A stretch of 38,396 bases of DNA from Streptomyces olivaceus. GTDB taxonomy: Bacteria; Actinomycetota; Actinomycetes; Streptomycetales; Streptomycetaceae. The notes beneath the pieces are model-generated. The model ran no database searches. It worked only from the letters and a program-made list of their open reading frames with translations, and was not told where the DNA came from. This document shows positions 16,145 to 23,914 of the stretch, piece after piece. The position numbers and the translations under genes are program-made. How positions within the stretch are numbered: the first letter of the stretch is position 1; each line of letters opens with the position of its first letter. Location: contig NZ_JOFH01000048.1 of NCBI RefSeq assembly GCF_000721235.1, positions 1 through 38,396 of the forward strand, given 5' to 3'.

Positions 16145-16322
16145 CGTTCGGTCACCTCCGGCGACGAAGCTAGTTTTCGCACGCGCGGGCGGGGAGCGGC
16201 AGCGGCCCGCATCACACGTACGTGTGGCACAGGAACGATTCGCCTGAGGTGAGGGCGGGCCGTGTGCTGCACCGGACCGACCACGGCGAGCCGACGTCCG
16301 GTCACGGGACGGCAGGAGCGAC

Positions 16323-16400
16323 GGGGTCCGGAACCAGGTGCGTACGGGTACGGGACGAGAGGAGTGAAGGGGTCCGGAACCAGGTGCGTACGGGTACGGG
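16323..16400. repeat. Perfect 32-bp direct repeat in divergent promoter region
   Basis: Copies at 16323-16354 and 16369-16400 are identical over 32 nt, 46 nt apart start to start. Each begins GGGGTCCGGAACCAGG and ends in CGTACGGGTACGGG. The surrounding 313-nt gap (16145-16457) has no gene; the copies lie 58-135 nt upstream of the nif3-like start. Confidence 0.9.
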
Positions 16401-16444
16401 TGGCCGGGGGCCCATGACCGGTACAGCGGCGGAGAACGGCCAGG

Positions 16445-16450
16445 TAGCCT
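16445..16450 (+). promoter_or_regulatory. -10 box for leaderless nif3-like mRNA
   Basis: TAGCCT followed by 7 nt and the GTG start codon at 16458, without a ribosome-binding site, fits a leaderless actinobacterial promoter. Confidence 0.5.
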
Positions 16451-16457
16451 TGCACGC

Positions 16458-17324
16458 GTGCCCCGTCTGTCAGAAGTCATCGCCGCGCTGGAGAACCTGT
16501 GGCCCGCCGAGCGGGCCGAGTCCTGGGACGCGGTCGGGACCGTCGTGGGCGAGCCCGACCAGGAGGTCTCCCGGGTCCTGTTCGCCGTCGACCCCGTGCA
16601 GGAGATCGCCGACGAGGCGGTGAAGCTGGGCGCGGACCTGCTCGTCACCCACCATCCGCTGTACCTGCGCGGGACGACCACGGTCGCGGCCTCCACCTTC
16701 AAGGGCCGCGTGGTGCACACGCTGATCAAGAACGACGTCGCCCTGCACGTCGCCCACACCAACGCCGACACCGCCGACCCGGGCGTCTCCGACGCGCTGG
16801 CCGGCGCCCTCGACCTGACCGTCGTACGGCCCCTGGTGCCGGACCCGGCCGATCCCGGGGGCCGCCGCGGCCTGGGCCGGGTGTGCGAACTGCCGCACCC
16901 CCTGACCGTCCGCGAGTTCGCCGCCCGCGCCGCCGAGCGGTTGCCCGCCACGGCGCAGGGCATCCGCGTCGCCGGCGACCCGGAGGCGACCGTCCGCACG
17001 GTCGCCGTCAGCGGCGGTTCCGGCGACGGCCTCTTCGACCACGTACGGGCGGCCGGCGTCGACGCCTTCCTCACCGCGGACCTCCGCCACCACCCGGTGT
17101 CGGAGTTCACCGCGGCCCGCGCCCGCAGCCCCCTCGCGCTGCTCGACGCGGCGCACTGGGCCACCGAGTGGCCCTGGTGTGAGCTGGCCGCCGCCCAGCT
17201 CGACGAGATCTCCGACCGCAACGGCTGGGACCTCAGGGTCCACGTCTCCAAGACGGTCACCGACCCCTGGACCGCCCACGCGGCGTCCGCCCCGACCTCC
17301 GACACCTTGGGAGCCCCCAACTGA
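16458..17324 (+). CDS. Nif3-like dinuclear metal-centre hexameric protein
   Basis: 288 residues, full length for the Nif3/DUF34 family. Metal-binding signatures are present: ESWDAVGTVVGEP near the N-terminus, LLVTHHPLYLRG (His pair), ALHVAHTNADTADPGVSDAL (His-Thr-Asn-x-Asp) and the C-terminal LLDAAHWATEWP with the last His and Glu ligands. Members form hexameric rings with a di-metal site; roles proposed include GTP cyclohydrolase-like or nucleotide-related hydrolysis, but the substrate is not settled. It starts a conserved operon: its stop codon overlaps the zinc-ribbon gene start. The GTG lies right after a leaderless-type -10 box. Confidence 0.93.
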   Translation: MPRLSEVIAALENLWPAERAESWDAVGTVVGEPDQEVSRVLFAVDPVQEIADEAVKLGADLLVTHHPLYLRGTTTVAASTFKGRVVHTLIKNDVALHVAHTNADTADPGVSDALAGALDLTVVRPLVPDPADPGGRRGLGRVCELPHPLTVREFAARAAERLPATAQGIRVAGDPEATVRTVAVSGGSGDGLFDHVRAAGVDAFLTADLRHHPVSEFTAARARSPLALLDAAHWATEWPWCELAAAQLDEISDRNGWDLRVHVSKTVTDPWTAHAASAPTSDTLGAPN

Positions 17325-18064
17325 AAGCCGAGCCCGCCGACCAGATCCGACTCCTCGACGTCCAGGGCCTCGACGTCCGTCTCCAGCAGCTCGCGCACCG
17401 GCGCCGGTCGCTGCCCGAGCACGCCGAGATCGAGTCGCTGACCAAGGACCACACCCAGCTGCGCGACCTGCTCGTGGCCGCGCAGACCGAGGAGAGCGAC
17501 TGCGCCCGCGAGCAGACCAAGGCCGAGCAGGACGTGGACCAGGTGCGCCAGCGCGCCGGCCGCGACCAGCAGCGCCTGGACTCCGGCGCCGTCACCTCCC
17601 CGAAGGACCTGGAGAACCTCCAGCGCGAGATCGCCTCCCTCGCCAAGCGCCAGGGCGACCTGGAGGACGTCGTCCTGGAGGTGATGGAGCGCCGCGAGTC
17701 CGCGCAGGAGCGGGTCGCCGAGCTGACCGAGCGGGTCGGCGCGGTCCAGGGCAAGGTCGACGACGCCACCGCTCGCCGGGACGCGGCCGTCGAGGAACTG
17801 GACGGCGAGGCGGCCTCGGTGACCAAGGAGCGCGAGGTCGTCGCGGGCTCCGTCCCCGACGACCTGCTGAAGCTCTACGACAAGCTGCGGCAGCAGCAGG
17901 GCGGCGTCGGCGCGGCCAAGCTGTACCAGCGCAGCTGCCAGGGCTGCCGCCAGGAGCTGGCGATCACCGAGCTGAGCGAGATCCGCTCGGCGGCGCCCGA
18001 CACGGTCGTACGCTGCGAGAACTGCCGCCGCATCCTGGTGCGTACGGCCGACTCCGGGCTGTAG
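17321..18064 (+). CDS. Coiled-coil C4-type zinc-ribbon protein (CT398-like)
   Basis: 247 residues. The N-terminal 170 residues form a long antiparallel coiled coil (ADQIRLLDVQGLDVRLQQL ... REQTKAEQDVDQVRQRAG ... RQGDLEDVVLEVMERRESAQ). The C-terminus carries a zinc ribbon with CQGC-x22-CENC spacing. No ATG, GTG or TTG is available before residue 52; coding character and the coiled coil extend upstream to a CTG at 17321 that overlaps the nif3 TGA as CTGA, with GGGAG 7 nt before it. The next GTG (17474) would delete the first helix. Homologues are nucleic-acid or secretion-related adaptors of unclear function; conserved neighbour of nif3 and the RNase H fusion. Confidence 0.88.
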   Translation: MKAEPADQIRLLDVQGLDVRLQQLAHRRRSLPEHAEIESLTKDHTQLRDLLVAAQTEESDCAREQTKAEQDVDQVRQRAGRDQQRLDSGAVTSPKDLENLQREIASLAKRQGDLEDVVLEVMERRESAQERVAELTERVGAVQGKVDDATARRDAAVEELDGEAASVTKEREVVAGSVPDDLLKLYDKLRQQQGGVGAAKLYQRSCQGCRQELAITELSEIRSAAPDTVVRCENCRRILVRTADSGL

Positions 18065-18073
18065 GCCGGTCCG

Positions 18074-19258
18074 GTGGACGGCGCGCGAGGCCGGGCACGG
18101 GAGTACGTCGTCGAGGCCGACGGCGGGTCGCGGGGCAACCCGGGGCCCGCGGGCTACGGCGCGGTCGTGCTGGACGCGGCCACGGGGGAGACGCTGGTGG
18201 AGGCCGCCGAGTACCTCGGGGTCGTCACCAACAACGTGGCCGAGTACCGGGGCCTGCTGGCCGGTCTGCGCGCCGCGCGGGAACTGGACCCGGACGCCGG
18301 CGTGCACGTCCGGATGGACTCCAAGCTCGTCGTGGAGCAGATGTCGGGCCGCTGGAAGATCAAGCACCCCGACATGAAGCCGCTGGCGACCGAGGCGGCG
18401 CGCGTCTTCCCGCCCGGCCGTGTGACGTACGAGTGGATCCCCCGCGCGGAGAACAAGCACGCCGACCGCCTGGCCAACGAGGCGATGGACGCGGGCGCGC
18501 GCGGGGAGCAGTGGTCGCCGTCGGACTCGACGGCGGACCTGGACACCGCGACCGGCGCGGCCCCCACCGCCTCCGACGCCGACGTGCGGGCCGCGCAGAC
18601 CGTGGCCTCGCCCGGCTGGGGACCGCCCGACATGGGTGCCCCCGCCACCTTCGTCCTCCTGCGGCACGGGGAGACGCCGCTGACCCCGCAGAAGCGGTTC
18701 TCCGGAAGCGGCGGCAGCGATCCGTCCCTGTCGCCCGTCGGCCGGGAGCAGGCCGAGAAGGTCGCCGCGAGCCTCGCCCGCCGCGGCACGGTCGAGGCGA
18801 TCGTCGCCTCACCGCTGGCCCGTACCCGCGAGACCGCCGGCATCGTCGCCGCCCGCCTCGGCCTGGAGGTGGCGGTCGACGAGGGCCTGCGGGAGACCGA
18901 CTTCGGCGCCTGGGAGGGGCTGACCTTCGGCGAGGTGCGCGAGCGGTACCCCGACGACCTGGACGCCTGGCTGGCCTCCCCGGACGCGGAACCGACCGGC
19001 GGCGGCGAGAGTTTCGCGGCGACCGGTGCCCGGATCGCCGCCACCCGCGACAGGCTCGTCGCGGCCCACGCGGGCCGCACGGTGCTGCTGGTCTCCCACG
19101 TGACGCCGATCAAGACGTTCCTGCGACTCGCGCTGGGCGCCCCGCCCGAGTCGCTGTTCCGCATGGAACTGTCGGCCGCCTCGCTGTCGGCGGTGGCGTA
19201 CTACGCGGACGGCGGCGCCAGCGTCCGCCTGTTCAACGAGACGTCCCACCTGCGCTGA
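18074..19258 (+). CDS. Bifunctional RNase HI / histidine acid phosphatase
   Basis: 394 residues. The N-terminal RNase HI domain (to about residue 140) has the four carboxylates in context: EADGGSRGNPGPAGYG (Asp), NNVAEYRGLL (Glu), VRMDSKLVVEQ (Asp) and NKHADRLANEAM (Asp); it cuts RNA in RNA-DNA hybrids. A linker of about 50 residues leads to a histidine-phosphatase domain with LLRHGETPLTPQKRFSG (phospho-His), SPLARTRETAG, ETDFGAWEGL and LLVSHVTPIK. This fusion is typical of actinobacteria; S. coelicolor SCO2299 was shown to have both activities, the phosphatase resembling CobC. GTG 18074 lies 9 nt after the upstream gene. It overlaps the converging aldolase gene by 26 nt. Confidence 0.95.
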   Translation: MDGARGRAREYVVEADGGSRGNPGPAGYGAVVLDAATGETLVEAAEYLGVVTNNVAEYRGLLAGLRAARELDPDAGVHVRMDSKLVVEQMSGRWKIKHPDMKPLATEAARVFPPGRVTYEWIPRAENKHADRLANEAMDAGARGEQWSPSDSTADLDTATGAAPTASDADVRAAQTVASPGWGPPDMGAPATFVLLRHGETPLTPQKRFSGSGGSDPSLSPVGREQAEKVAASLARRGTVEAIVASPLARTRETAGIVAARLGLEVAVDEGLRETDFGAWEGLTFGEVRERYPDDLDAWLASPDAEPTGGGESFAATGARIAATRDRLVAAHAGRTVLLVSHVTPIKTFLRLALGAPPESLFRMELSAASLSAVAYYADGGASVRLFNETSHLR

Positions 19259-19892
19259 GCGCGGCCGCCTCGCGCGCCAGCGCCTCGACGCGCCCCCAGT
19301 CCCGCCCGGCCACCGCATCCTTCGGGAGCATCCAACTGCCCCCGACGCAGCCGACGTTGGGCAGCGCCAGATACTCCGGCGCCGAGGCCGGGCCGATCCC
19401 GCCGGTCGGGCAGAAGCGCGCCTGCGGCAGGGGCGCGGCGAGCGCCTTGAGATAGGCGGTGCCGCCCGCGGCCTCGGCCGGGAAGAACTTCATCTCCCGC
19501 ACACCGCGCTCCAGCAGCGCCACGACCTCCGACGTGGTCGACACCCCCGGCAGGAACGGCACCCCGGACGCCCGCATCGCGTCCACCAGCCCGTCCGTCC
19601 AGCCCGGGCTGACCAGGAACCGGGCCCCGGCCGCGACGACCTCCCCGACCTGCTCCGCCGTGATCACCGTGCCCGCGCCGACCACCGCGCCCGGCACCTC
19701 GCCGGCGATGGCGCGGATCGCGTCGAGCGCCACCGGCGTCCGCAGCGTCACCTCGATCGCGGGCAGCCCGCCGGCGACGAGCGCCCGGGCCAGCGGCACG
19801 GCGTCGGCCAGTTCGTCGACGACGACGACCGGAACGACGGGCGCGAGATCCAGTACCGAGGCGGCGGGGGAGGAGGACGGCGGAGTACTCAT
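19233..19892 (-). CDS. eda: KDPG/KHG aldolase
   Basis: 219 residues, a class I aldolase of the Entner-Doudoroff or hexuronate route that splits 2-keto-3-deoxy-6-phosphogluconate to pyruvate and glyceraldehyde 3-phosphate. Visible signatures: [12 protein letters not shown] with the catalytic Glu, [28 protein letters not shown], and the Schiff-base Lys in [12 protein letters not shown], then FCPTGGI. The ATG at 19892 has only a close GAGGG as ribosome-binding site. The 3' end overlaps the converging RNase H/phosphatase gene. No dehydratase or kinase of the pathway is adjacent. A GCAAC/GTTGC dyad lies 31-57 nt upstream and may be its operator. Confidence 0.93.
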   Translation of the reverse strand: MSTPPSSSPAASVLDLAPVVPVVVVDELADAVPLARALVAGGLPAIEVTLRTPVALDAIRAIAGEVPGAVVGAGTVITAEQVGEVVAAGARFLVSPGWTDGLVDAMRASGVPFLPGVSTTSEVVALLERGVREMKFFPAEAAGGTAYLKALAAPLPQARFCPTGGIGPASAPEYLALPNVGCVGGSWMLPKDAVAGRDWGRVEALAREAAALSAGGTSR

Positions 19893-19922
19893 GCCCTCAT
19901 CGTGCCGAGGAAAGGCAGATAC

Positions 19923-19949
19923 CGCAACGCCCGTTGCGCTCCGTGCAAC
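19923..19949. promoter_or_regulatory. Candidate operator with three half-sites upstream of eda
   Basis: CGCAAC-gccc-GTTGCG is a perfect inverted repeat (19923-19938), and a third half-site GCAAC (19945-19949) forms a second, wider dyad with the GTTGC. The location is 31-57 nt upstream of the eda start codon on the minus strand. Confidence 0.5.
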
Positions 19950-19972
19950 ACCTGTCCCCCGCCCGTCTCCCC

Positions 19973-20755
19973 TCAGTGCACCTCCGCCACCAGCACATCC
20001 AGCGACCAGGGCTTCCCCGCCCTCTCGGGCGCCTGCGCCTCCACCTCGTACCCCAGGTCCCGCAGCGCCTCCAGCAGCTCCGCCGGACCCTCGGGCGCGC
20101 TCCCGGACGACAGCAGGCTCCGCACGATCCGGCCCTTGGTCGCCTTGTTGAAGTGGCTGACCACCTTCCGGGTCGGCGCGTGCAGCACGCGCACCGTCGC
20201 CGTCCGCGAGGCGACCTCGCCCTTCGGCTTCCAGGCCGCCGCGTACGCCGCCGAACGCAGGTCGAGCACCAGCCCCGTACCGGCCGCCCGAGGCAGCACC
20301 TCGGCCATCGGCGCCCGCCAGTACGCGCCCAGCGCCCCGAGCCCCGGCAGCTTCACGCCCATGGAACACCGGTAGGACGGAATCCGGTCGGTCACCCGCA
20401 CGGCACCCCACAACCCCGAGAACACCAGCAGCTCCGGGGCGGCCCGCTTCCGGGCGGCCGGGTCGAGCGAGGCGAGGTCCAGGGCGTCGTACAGCACGCC
20501 CGTGTAGATCTCGCCGGCCGGCCGCGCGCCCGCCGTCCGCAGCTCCACGTTCTTGGCGACCTCGCCGCGCAGTCCCTCGCTCAGTCCGAGCACCTCGCGC
20601 GCCTTCTCCGCGTCACCGGCGCACAGCTCGACCAGCTCGTCGAGGACGGCCTCCCGGGCGGGGGCCAGCCCCGGAAGGGAGAGCGACTCCGGCTTCAGCG
20701 GGGCACCCCGGCCGGACGAGGCCTTCCCCTCGGACGGCGGCAACAGGACAAGCAC
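19973..20755 (-). CDS. yaaA: YaaA family peroxide stress protein
   Basis: 260 residues from GTG 20755, preceded by AAGGAG at 6 nt. Family signatures are clear: N-terminal [10 protein letters not shown], then [72 protein letters not shown], and [16 protein letters not shown] near the C-terminus. E. coli YaaA limits intracellular iron and oxidative DNA damage during peroxide stress and binds DNA. The longer upstream frame has no ribosome-binding site. It lies just upstream of eda on the same strand (80-nt gap). Confidence 0.93.
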   Translation of the reverse strand: MLVLLPPSEGKASSGRGAPLKPESLSLPGLAPAREAVLDELVELCAGDAEKAREVLGLSEGLRGEVAKNVELRTAGARPAGEIYTGVLYDALDLASLDPAARKRAAPELLVFSGLWGAVRVTDRIPSYRCSMGVKLPGLGALGAYWRAPMAEVLPRAAGTGLVLDLRSAAYAAAWKPKGEVASRTATVRVLHAPTRKVVSHFNKATKGRIVRSLLSSGSAPEGPAELLEALRDLGYEVEAQAPERAGKPWSLDVLVAEVH

Positions 20756-20824
20756 GCGTACTCCTTGCTGCTGGTGCGTGTTCACGGCGAACATCTCGGC
20801 TCTCGGCCCCATCTCGGCCCCAGG

Positions 20825-21496
20825 TCAGGGTACGGCGTGCCCGCGCCCCTCCCGTGCCCGCTCGACCGCCCGTACGAGACCACCGGCGTCGTCGGCGTGA
20901 CAGCGCACCACCCGCACCTGGCGCCGGCGCCCGAAGAAGGTGAGGTACGTGACAGGCTCGGTGAGCTCGACGGTGACGGAGGTCTGCGCCCCCACGGCGA
21001 GATTCAGCTCACCGTCCACCGCCTCGTGCGTCGCGCGCATCTCACGCCGTACCGACCTGATCCGCTCCAGCGGTATCCGCACGTCGACGTGGACGGCCCG
21101 GCGGATCCGCAGGACGCCGGCTGCCGGATCCAGGACGTGCGGGCGGACCACGGAGGCGGCGTGCAGCCCGACGACGAAGACGACCGTGTACACGTCCAGC
21201 ACCAGCACCACGTGGTGAACGGCCGGCCAGTCCCGCAGCAGCACGGCCATCCCCACCGACTCGACCACGCACACGAACGCGAGCCCGAACATCATCGCGC
21301 CCTGCCCCCGCGCGTACCCGAACCCGGCGGCACCGGCCGGCACCCCGTCGACCCGCCGGGCGGCCCAGAGCCACAGGCTGACCAGCAACCGCGCCTCGTG
21401 CCGCACGAGACGAGACGGCACGGAGACCACGGACCCCCGCCCTTCCGCACCCCTGTCCACTGCCCTCTCCCTATCCACCGTCCCCTCCTTGTCCAC
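20825..21496 (-). CDS. Two-helix membrane protein with C-terminal beta domain
   Basis: About 223 residues. A charged N-terminus is followed by two hydrophobic helices (MMFGLAFVCVVESVGMAVLL and VVLVLDVYTVVFVVGLHAAS) and a cytoplasmic beta-rich domain of about 100 residues (VHVDVRIPLERIRSVRREM ... LTEPVTYLTFFGRRRQVRVVRCHADD), which resembles PH-like bacterial domains (bPH) but is not firmly assigned. GTG 21496 has AGGAGG 6-7 nt upstream and lies within the end of the merR gene (26-nt overlap); GTGs at 21481 and 21463 lie in a small repeat of the same start context. The overlap suggests co-expression with the MerR regulator. Confidence 0.75.
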   Translation of the reverse strand: MDKEGTVDRERAVDRGAEGRGSVVSVPSRLVRHEARLLVSLWLWAARRVDGVPAGAAGFGYARGQGAMMFGLAFVCVVESVGMAVLLRDWPAVHHVVLVLDVYTVVFVVGLHAASVVRPHVLDPAAGVLRIRRAVHVDVRIPLERIRSVRREMRATHEAVDGELNLAVGAQTSVTVELTEPVTYLTFFGRRRQVRVVRCHADDAGGLVRAVERAREGRGHAVP

Positions 21497-22262
21497 TGCC
21501 CCCTCCTTTCCTCTGCCGGGCCACGATCCCCATGGCCCGCCGGATCGCCTCCGCCTGCCCCGGTGCGAAGTCGGCGTACATGGCGCGCAGCACCCCGTGG
21601 TCGGCGTCGAGGTCGATGTCCTCGGCGGGCAGCAGCTCCACGGGCAGGCAGTCGGCGAGCGCCTGCGCCGCCCCGGCCACCCGCGGGTCGTCGGCCCCGG
21701 CGCCGGCCAGCTCGTCCAGCAGGGCATACGCCCGATGTGCCCGCGCCACCGCACCCGGGGCGCCGAGAGCGCCGCGCAACGCGGCCAGCAGACCGGCCCG
21801 GGCCTCCGGCGCCACGGTGTTCTCCAGCATCGCGAGCATCTCCCGGTCCCGTACGGCCATGGGGGAGCCGGAGACGTCCCCCATCCCGGCGAACAACTCG
21901 GCCAGCTCCGGCGAGACCGGCCCCTCGGGAGGCAGCCCGCCCTCCGCCTCAAGGAGCGCCCGCAACCGCTCCCGGCGCTCCCGGATCGCCGCCTCCTGCC
22001 GCGCGAGATCCGCGTCCAGCTCCTCCAGCACCTCGGCCAGGTCCTTCCCGGCCTCGTCCGCCAGCACGTCCCGCACCTCGGCAAGGCCGAGCCCCAGCTC
22101 CGTCAGCCGCCTGATCCTGGCCAGCACGACGACGTGCCGCAGGGTGTACGCGCGGTATCCGTTGGCCAGCCGCTCGGGTTCGGGCAGCAGCCCCTGATGG
22201 TGGTAGTGCCGCACGGTCCGCGTGGTGACGCCGACGGCACCGGCGAGTTCTCCGATCCGCAT
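21471..22262 (-). CDS. MerR family transcriptional regulator
   Basis: 263 residues from ATG 22262. The MerR winged HTH is at residues 1-70: MRIGELAGAVGVTTRTVRHYHHQGLLPEPERLANGYRAYT, followed by the dimerisation coil (DLAEVLEELDADLARQEAAIRERRERL). The C-terminal 150 residues are helical and have no Cys pattern for metal sensing; they may bind a small molecule. The start codon sits 6 nt beyond a -10-like element whose promoter has a 19-nt spacer with an AACGT/ACGTT dyad, the usual target geometry of MerR proteins, so autoregulation is likely. It overlaps the following membrane protein gene. Confidence 0.92.
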   Translation of the reverse strand: MRIGELAGAVGVTTRTVRHYHHQGLLPEPERLANGYRAYTLRHVVVLARIRRLTELGLGLAEVRDVLADEAGKDLAEVLEELDADLARQEAAIRERRERLRALLEAEGGLPPEGPVSPELAELFAGMGDVSGSPMAVRDREMLAMLENTVAPEARAGLLAALRGALGAPGAVARAHRAYALLDELAGAGADDPRVAGAAQALADCLPVELLPAEDIDLDADHGVLRAMYADFAPGQAEAIRRAMGIVARQRKGGGSGQGGDGG

Positions 22263-22268
22263 GACCCC

Positions 22269-22299
22269 AGTAGAAACGTTGACGTTGCGACAGGGTCAA
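22269..22299 (-). promoter_or_regulatory. MerR-type autoregulated promoter
   Basis: On the minus strand, -35 TTGACC (22294-22299) and -10 TCTACT (22269-22274) are separated by 19 nt, longer than usual, as in promoters distorted open by MerR proteins. The spacer contains the dyad AACGT-CA-ACGTT (22275-22286). The -10 is 6 nt from the ATG, suggesting a leaderless mRNA. Confidence 0.55.
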
Positions 22300-22315
22300 G
22301 CACCGCACCCGCCCC

Positions 22316-22381
22316 CTGGGCAAGTCGCTCGCCCTCCCCGCCCCCTTCTCCTTCGGCCTGGACACCGCCGACTTCCTCTGA
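22316..22381 (+). pseudogene. Possible 3' remnant of a Uma2-family gene
   Basis: A short open frame ending in TGA reads LGKSLALPAPFSFGLDTADF-L. It resembles the C-terminal tail of Uma2/DUF820 nuclease-like proteins (LPEPFGFxLDT pattern). No start codon or upstream domain remains, because the sequence runs into the merR promoter. Short and based on recall of the family tail, so tentative. Confidence 0.3.
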
Positions 22382-22410
22382 GCCGGTCCGGACGGCGTCC
22401 GCGGGCCCGG

Positions 22411-22416
22411 TACCAT
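22411..22416 (+). promoter_or_regulatory. -10 box of rnpB
   Basis: TACCAT fits TAnnnT and ends 8 nt before the expected 5' end of the RNase P RNA. Confidence 0.5.
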
Positions 22417-22424
22417 GGTCGACA

Positions 22425-22838
22425 CGGCAGACGAGCCGGGCGGGCGGCCGCGTGGAGTCCCTTCAGGGGGCTTCCCGAGGAACGTCCGGGCTCCACAGGG
22501 CAGGGTGATGGCTAACGGCCACCCGGGGTGACCCGCGGGACAGTGCCACAGAAAACAGACCGCCCGGGACTCCGGTCCCGGGTAAGGGTGAAACGGTGGT
22601 GTAAGAGACCACCAGTGCCCAGGGCGACCTGGGCAGCTAGGTAAACCCCACCCGGAGCAAGGTCAAGAGGGGCGCCGTGAAAAGCGCTCTGCGCGGACGT
22701 TCGAGGGCTGCCCGCCCGAGTCCGCGGGTAGACCGCTGGAGACCGGTGGCAACGCCGGTCCTAGATGGATGGCCGTCGCCGGAAGGCCCGCGAGGACCTC
22801 CGGAACAGAACCCGGCGTACAGCCCGACTCGTCTGCCG
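22425..22838 (+). ncRNA. rnpB: RNase P RNA (M1-type, bacterial class A)
   Basis: The catalytic RNA that removes 5' leaders from pre-tRNAs. The 5' strand CGGCAGACGAG (22425-22435) pairs with CTCGTCTGCCG (22828-22838), closing P1 and defining both ends. Conserved core elements are in order: GAGGAACGTCCGGGCTC (22479-22495, P4 5' strand region), ACAGAAA (22548-22554), GGTGAAACGGTGG (22587-22599) and TAGGTAAACCCCA (22638-22650), and near the 3' end AGATGGATGGCCG and ACAGAACCCGGCG (P4 3' strand). The length of about 414 nt and GC-rich extra helices fit Streptomyces. It is transcribed rightward, convergent with the PPOX gene. Confidence 0.97.
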
Positions 22839-22909
22839 CTGTCCCGGTGCCGCAGCAAACGGCTGTCGAGGTCGCCTCGAGATTCCCCTGGCCGGAGCGG
22901 TTCGGGTTC

Positions 22910-23914
22910 TCACCTGCCTTCCGACCGGCTCTCGGATCCTTGCGCCCGGTCGCGGGCGGCGAGTTCGCGCAGGCGCGCGGTTGTGCCGTCGCGCTGGGCG
23001 CGGCGCAGGCCGTGTTTGGCCAGCAGGCCGTTGGCAACGGTCGTGACCATCCTGTTCGGCGGCGCTGTCATGCCCGTCGATGTGTGCGGGGCGTAGAGGG
23101 CCCGTCCGTCCTCGACGGTCAGCCAGCCGGTGACGGTGCGCATGCTCACACCGACGCACTGCGGTTGGAAACTGTGGGCGAGGAACCCCGCCCGGCGTCC
23201 GCCCGGTGGCAGCAGCCCGGACGGTGCGGCGAGGCGCAGACCGGTCTCGTCGTGTCCGGTGACCGTCACCGGAAGGATGACGGGGTGGCCGTCAGCACCC
23301 TGATAAGCCAGCAGGCGATGCGGAAGGGCGGCGATCTGCCGGGCGAGTTTCGCGACGGGCGTCCGCGGGGCCGTGCCATTCTTCGACGGTTCCTGCTCGG
23401 CGGGATGCCGCGGCCAGGAGGCGCCCGTCACGGTTGCCTCTCCACTTGCCGAGAGATCGGGCCAGACGGCGATGCGATCCGGGTGGACGTCGACGAAGAC
23501 CCGGTTCTGGTGGTACTCGCGCAGCAGCCAGTCCCATACGCCTCCGCGCCTGGTCCGTCCGAGGAACGGCTCGGAGGCGTCCATCAGCCCCGCCAGTCGC
23601 TGCGCCGAGGGCTGAAGGTCCACCTCTGCCCGGCCCTGGGCGAGGACGTAGTGGCTGTGGGCGGCGAACCCGTGCTCGCGGGTGTGGTAGGCGAGACAGA
23701 CGCGCGGGTTGCGCAGGATGCGTTCCAGTTTCTTCGGGAAGCCCAGCGAGGTGGTGAAGCTGACCTCGTTGGCCGCCCGGTCCGCGAGCCCCACCGGTGA
23801 GACGCTGGTGACCACCGCGCCTCCGGCCGGGGTGAGGTAGGCGGCGGCGACGGTCAGGTCGCCCTTGAACGCCTCGTAAGCCGTGTCCGGCCACGGGAGC
23901 CGAGTGGGTGTCAC
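22910..23914 (-). CDS. PPOX-class (pyridoxamine-phosphate-oxidase-like) flavoprotein
   Basis: 334 residues. The first half has the split-barrel pattern TVAAAYLTPAGGAVVTSVSP ... EVSFTTSLGFPKKLERILRNPRVCLAYHTREHG, where the KK-x-x-x-x-x-NP-x-V stretch lines the flavin/F420 site. The second half repeats a barrel-like pattern (AYQGADGHPVILPVTVTGHDE), so the protein may hold two split barrels. Members bind FMN, F420 or heme; reaction unknown. Its GTG overlaps the TGA of the hemerythrin-like gene by 4 nt, so the two are coupled. It is convergent with rnpB and marks the left edge of the accessory region. Confidence 0.75.
   Translation of the reverse strand: MTPTRLPWPDTAYEAFKGDLTVAAAYLTPAGGAVVTSVSPVGLADRAANEVSFTTSLGFPKKLERILRNPRVCLAYHTREHGFAAHSHYVLAQGRAEVDLQPSAQRLAGLMDASEPFLGRTRRGGVWDWLLREYHQNRVFVDVHPDRIAVWPDLSASGEATVTGASWPRHPAEQEPSKNGTAPRTPVAKLARQIAALPHRLLAYQGADGHPVILPVTVTGHDETGLRLAAPSGLLPPGGRRAGFLAHSFQPQCVGVSMRTVTGWLTVEDGRALYAPHTSTGMTAPPNRMVTTVANGLLAKHGLRRAQRDGTTARLRELAARDRAQGSESRSEGR

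Noticed and set aside
14888..18667. Very long open frame of over 1200 codons on the minus strand
   Set aside because: Only the part below 16144 has its own ribosome-binding site and plausible protein character; the rest is the antisense shadow of the nif3, zinc-ribbon and RNase H genes in GC-rich DNA.
22425..22838. rnpB as an integration site (att) of a mobile element
   Set aside because: No duplicated rnpB 3' end, integrase or excisionase was found downstream within the window.
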